Assembly: GCF_001949145.1 (NCBI RefSeq)
Contig: NW_019091694.1
Location: 115,396-179,395 of the forward strand
Origin: Acanthaster planci
Taxonomy: Eukaryota > Echinodermata > Asteroidea > Valvatida > Acanthasteridae
Direction: 5' to 3'
DNA length: 64,000 bases
The stretch's first letter is position 1; every line of letters begins with the position of its first letter. The position numbers and the translations under genes are program-made. Under the pieces are notes generated by a model that was given only the letters and a program-made list of their open reading frames with translations, was not told the DNA's origin and searched no databases. Of the stretch, positions 61,780 through 64,000 are shown one piece after another.

Positions 61780-62124
61780 TCAAAACAAGTTCTTATCTAC
61801 GTCCGTTAGCAGCTCAAGCTCTATTTTGCTGTCTTTCAGCAAAGCGTCCCAAGAGAGACCAGGCGCTGTATAGTAGTTGCCTGGGTTGAGACCGTAGTTT
61901 GTTTGACACACCCTTCTAAAGTTTTCAAACACACCCGCCAGTAACAGCGTGACTGTTTTTGCGTAGAGGTCTTGGTAGTCACCTAAAGTTTTGCAGCCAA
62001 AAGCAGACCAAACTCGTTGGGCTCTTCCGTAGTTTTTTAAGTTGACCAATTCTTGTTTAAGGCTACAGTAAAACTTGTCTATGGGTGACAGCGTTGTTTC
62101 AGTAAACTTTCCAAACGAGTCCAT
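61780..62124 (-). pseudogene. Polymerase remnant, exonuclease-to-palm linker block
   Basis: Contains FGCKTLGDYQDLY, LLLAGVFENFRRVC and NYYTAPGLSWDALL, the characteristic block between the 3'-5' exonuclease and polymerase motif A. At two positions where this family normally has aspartates the copy reads V and G (around 61940-61960), consistent with loss of exonuclease function. A gap or stop at 61712-61780 separates it from the next block. Confidence 0.75.
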
Positions 62125-62274
62125 GTATTCTTAAGGATTAACGTCTTTTTGTAACAGAAGCTCGGTGTTTACAGCAAAACAGTTTTTCAGTAAAGAAAAA
62201 GCGTCTTGAGGGCAGGCTTTGAGTAACTTGTCGAGCGAAGTTGTCATAAAGTGAAACGAATCAATAAACCTTAA

Positions 62275-62738
62275 CTAGTCCAAAGAAAAGCTGATGTACC
62301 TTTCAGAGTTTTTAGCGATACAAGACAGTTTATCTTGGTTGAACGTAGAGGCGCCTTGCATAATTAAGTGAGCGTCGCGGTTTTCTAGATTGTGAAACAC
62401 CACCGGGTTAGCGGTCTCATTAACCCTAATTTGGAGTTTTAGATTGCAGTAGGCGTAGGCAGCACCTGTGAAATTACCCGTTACGTGGCAGTGATCTCTC
62501 GCCTTTCTAAACTTGTTGATGCACCTTTCACAATGCATACAACCGTACTCCGTTAATCCGTTTTGATTACTTGAGGGAACTTTTCTTTCTGTGCTTTTTG
62601 TGGTCGGCTCTCTGGGTAGCGGACGTTGGCAGTTAGACTTAGATAAAAGGATTTTTCGCAGATCCAACAATTAAGAGTTGACTTATTCGTATCGTTGTTT
62701 TTCTTCTGGAGTGCAAGACAGCGATAGCAGGTTAGCAA
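62275..62738 (-). pseudogene. Polymerase remnant, endonuclease VII-like Cys/His block
   Basis: Two overlapping frames together show CWICEKSF (62646-62669), CMHCERC, and RDHCHVTG (62476-62499) followed by a CN pair. The spacing of these Cys/His residues resembles the zinc site of endonuclease VII/HNH nucleases, which in this polymerase family precedes the exonuclease region. Later VVFHNLENRDAHLIMQG and SCIAKNSERYISFSLD are typical of the exonuclease entry. A frameshift separates CWIC from the remainder. Confidence 0.7.
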
Positions 62739-63109
62739 ACACGTCGTTAATTAATTGCGTCTTTTTCTGTCGTTAGGGACAAGACAAAGCGCGTGGAAGC
62801 GTCTGGGCCTCTGTATAGGTATCTCGACTCGTATAGACACCGTCGCATCGAACTACAACGAAAGAAACGCCAGATGATTTATGTTAATTATATATATAAC
62901 GGTTTTGCCCGTACCCAACGTATTTATTGATTTATGTTCTTGCGTTTTGACGGTGTCAGTTAGACTTGGTTCTTACGGGTCTTTTACCCGTTCAAGTATC
63001 GATTCAAAATCAGCGTAAATCACACAAGGGGTGTCTTGTTCATGTTTATAGTTTTTAAACTTCAACAGGTTTTCACCTTCTTTTGGAAACGTTAGTTTAG
63101 AAAGAGTGC

Positions 63110-63461
63110 TGCCTATCCCTTGGCAGTCTTCCTAATGTTGGTCGAGTTTCTCTCGTTGGATAAATGCGACAGACAACATTAGCAAAAATACTTTTCTCGT
63201 CGTAGTTGTTGACTTCATTCGATAGAAGTCTAGAGAAATCTTTGACCCAACAATAATGTAAAATGGTTCCTGTCTCGTTTGCTCAAGGTCTCCGTGCTTG
63301 GGGCTTCGGTTTTTTCTGTTTGCTGAACAAGAGTAAGATTGCGGGATCTTTGTCTGAACGGTTTTTAGAGACGTAGAGGGGAAAACACCAACTTTTGATT
63401 TAAACCCAAACACGTTAATCGCCAAATTGTTCTGGGTTTCTATATGAGGGACTTGAGACAC
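63110..63461 (-). pseudogene. Polymerase remnant, second block with zinc-finger-like region
   Basis: The frame at 63132-63461 begins with the polymerase-type segment NNLAINVFGFKSKVGVFP. Further along, family-like sequence switches frame: around 63215-63255 another frame reads HYCWVKDFSRLL, and a Cys/His-rich region follows near 63130-63195 in a third frame with a stop inside. At least two frameshifts are therefore present. Confidence 0.6.
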
Positions 63462-63491
63462 AGGCGTAGGAAAAAATGATGTTAGAGAATT

Positions 63492-63839
63492 TTAACCCGT
63501 CAGACCCCTCATAAGTGCAGGTTCTTTCTTCGTGGGGTTTATACTTTGGTTTTTTGGAATTTGGTTTTTGACGTTTGGTTTGTAGAGTCCCAGAGCCGCT
63601 CTCAAGGACAAGCAGTTAATGATTGCCTCTTTATTTTTTAAGTACTTGGGTAGTGGTACAAAAGAACTCCCCCTTAAGGGTTGATATTGCATCACGTTGA
63701 TGTAAAATTTGACAATGAGGTCGAGGTTCCAACCCGACCCAAACTCGTCGATTTTCTGCAGCAGTTCTTCTCGTTGCTCTCTCAGCGTCAGTTTCGCGTC
63801 TACACTAGTTAACACAACGACATTTTTACTTTGAAACAT
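63492..63839 (-). pseudogene. Polymerase remnant, N-terminal block
   Basis: An open frame of 115 codons with FGSGWNLDLIVKFYINV and PLRGSSFVPLPKYLKNKEAI (63621-63680 region), the N-terminal signature of this long viral-type polymerase family. It ends in a stop at 63492, after which homology resumes in the next frame segment. No convincing start codon upstream; the original protein begins further right or at this edge. Confidence 0.7.
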
Positions 63840-64000
63840 AAATCTTTCTTAAAAAGAGTCTCCTTCGTCTGGCCTTTAATAAACTGGACTTGTATCACCG
63901 TTTGCAGTTTGATGCTACCGGTACTCAGGTCCTTCAACCCCGATGTTACTTTTGCTTCTATATCTCTTTTATGGAATTCCATATCTGCCGTCGCCCGTCG

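Larger units (their letters stand above)
60868..64000 (-). mobile_element. Remnant of a Polinton/adintovirus-like element (decayed protein-primed DNA polymerase), runs off the window
   Basis: Successive minus-strand frames carry blocks of one long family B, protein-primed DNA polymerase of the type found in Polinton/Maverick and adintovirus-like elements integrated in animal genomes. From N- to C-terminal (right to left) the blocks are PLRGSSFVPLPK, a CWIC zinc knuckle, RDHCHVTG, FGCKTLGDY, DANNLYGW and PWMKSYID. Frameshifts and stops separate them, so the copy is dead. No capsid, integrase, protease or packaging ATPase gene is recognised in the window, and the left end is replaced by a LINE. 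Exact family assignment is uncertain. Confidence 0.75.

Noticed and set aside
60890-64000. Idea that the polymerase block is an intact virus or active element
   Set aside because: Multiple frameshifts, stops, missing catalytic motif C and a LINE junction show it is a dead remnant.
1-64000. CRISPR arrays, operons, tRNA or rRNA genes
   Set aside because: No regularly spaced repeats, no clustered bacterial-type genes and no recognisable structural RNA were seen; the DNA is animal nuclear.

Overview
This window is animal nuclear DNA. The coding exons are short and bounded by GT/AG splice sites, the introns reach 16 kb, the long non-coding stretches carry poly-T runs, and the right end holds decayed retroelement and virus-type polymerase sequence. 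The two recognisable genes, intron size and an abundant TACATGTA-type palindrome suggest a marine invertebrate, most likely an invertebrate deuterostome (echinoderm, hemichordate or cephalochordate). The sequence alone does not fix the species.

From 1 to about 46.4 kb the window is dominated by one plus-strand gene, a forkhead transcription factor of the FOXN2/FOXN3 (CHES1) type. Seven coding exons were assembled by hand: 10184-10780, 19500-19657, 21271-21329, 37542-37619, 43642-43710, 45459-45624 and 45902-46385. All joins keep frame, the total is 1611 nt, and the product is 536 residues. An acceptor 16 nt before the ATG means at least one non-coding 5' exon lies further upstream. The introns contain palindromes matching the RFX X-box, many ACATGTACATGT motifs, a 1 kb element with terminal inverted repeats, smaller inverted-repeat elements and a short tandem repeat.

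From about 46.4 to 53.7 kb there is no recognisable coding sequence; part is presumably FOXN 3' UTR. A minus-strand two-exon gene for TMEM223, a predicted mitochondrial inner-membrane protein, occupies 53712-55589 and converges on FOXN2/3. About 1.3 kb upstream of it, at 56.85-57.0 kb, is a promoter-like patch with ATGGCGGC-type (YY1-like) motifs and a possible divergent first exon.

From about 57 kb to the right edge the character changes. The DNA is more AT-rich, the TACATGTA motif disappears, and there are three decayed mobile-element blocks on the minus strand: a non-LTR retrotransposon 3' end (57.5-58.1 kb), a 5'-truncated non-LTR reverse transcriptase (59.7-60.9 kb), and a broken protein-primed family B DNA polymerase of the Polinton/adintovirus-like kind (60.9 kb to the edge). 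The reverse transcriptase joins the polymerase remnant directly, making a chimeric open frame. I found no CRISPR array, rRNA or tRNA, and no intact undescribed system.
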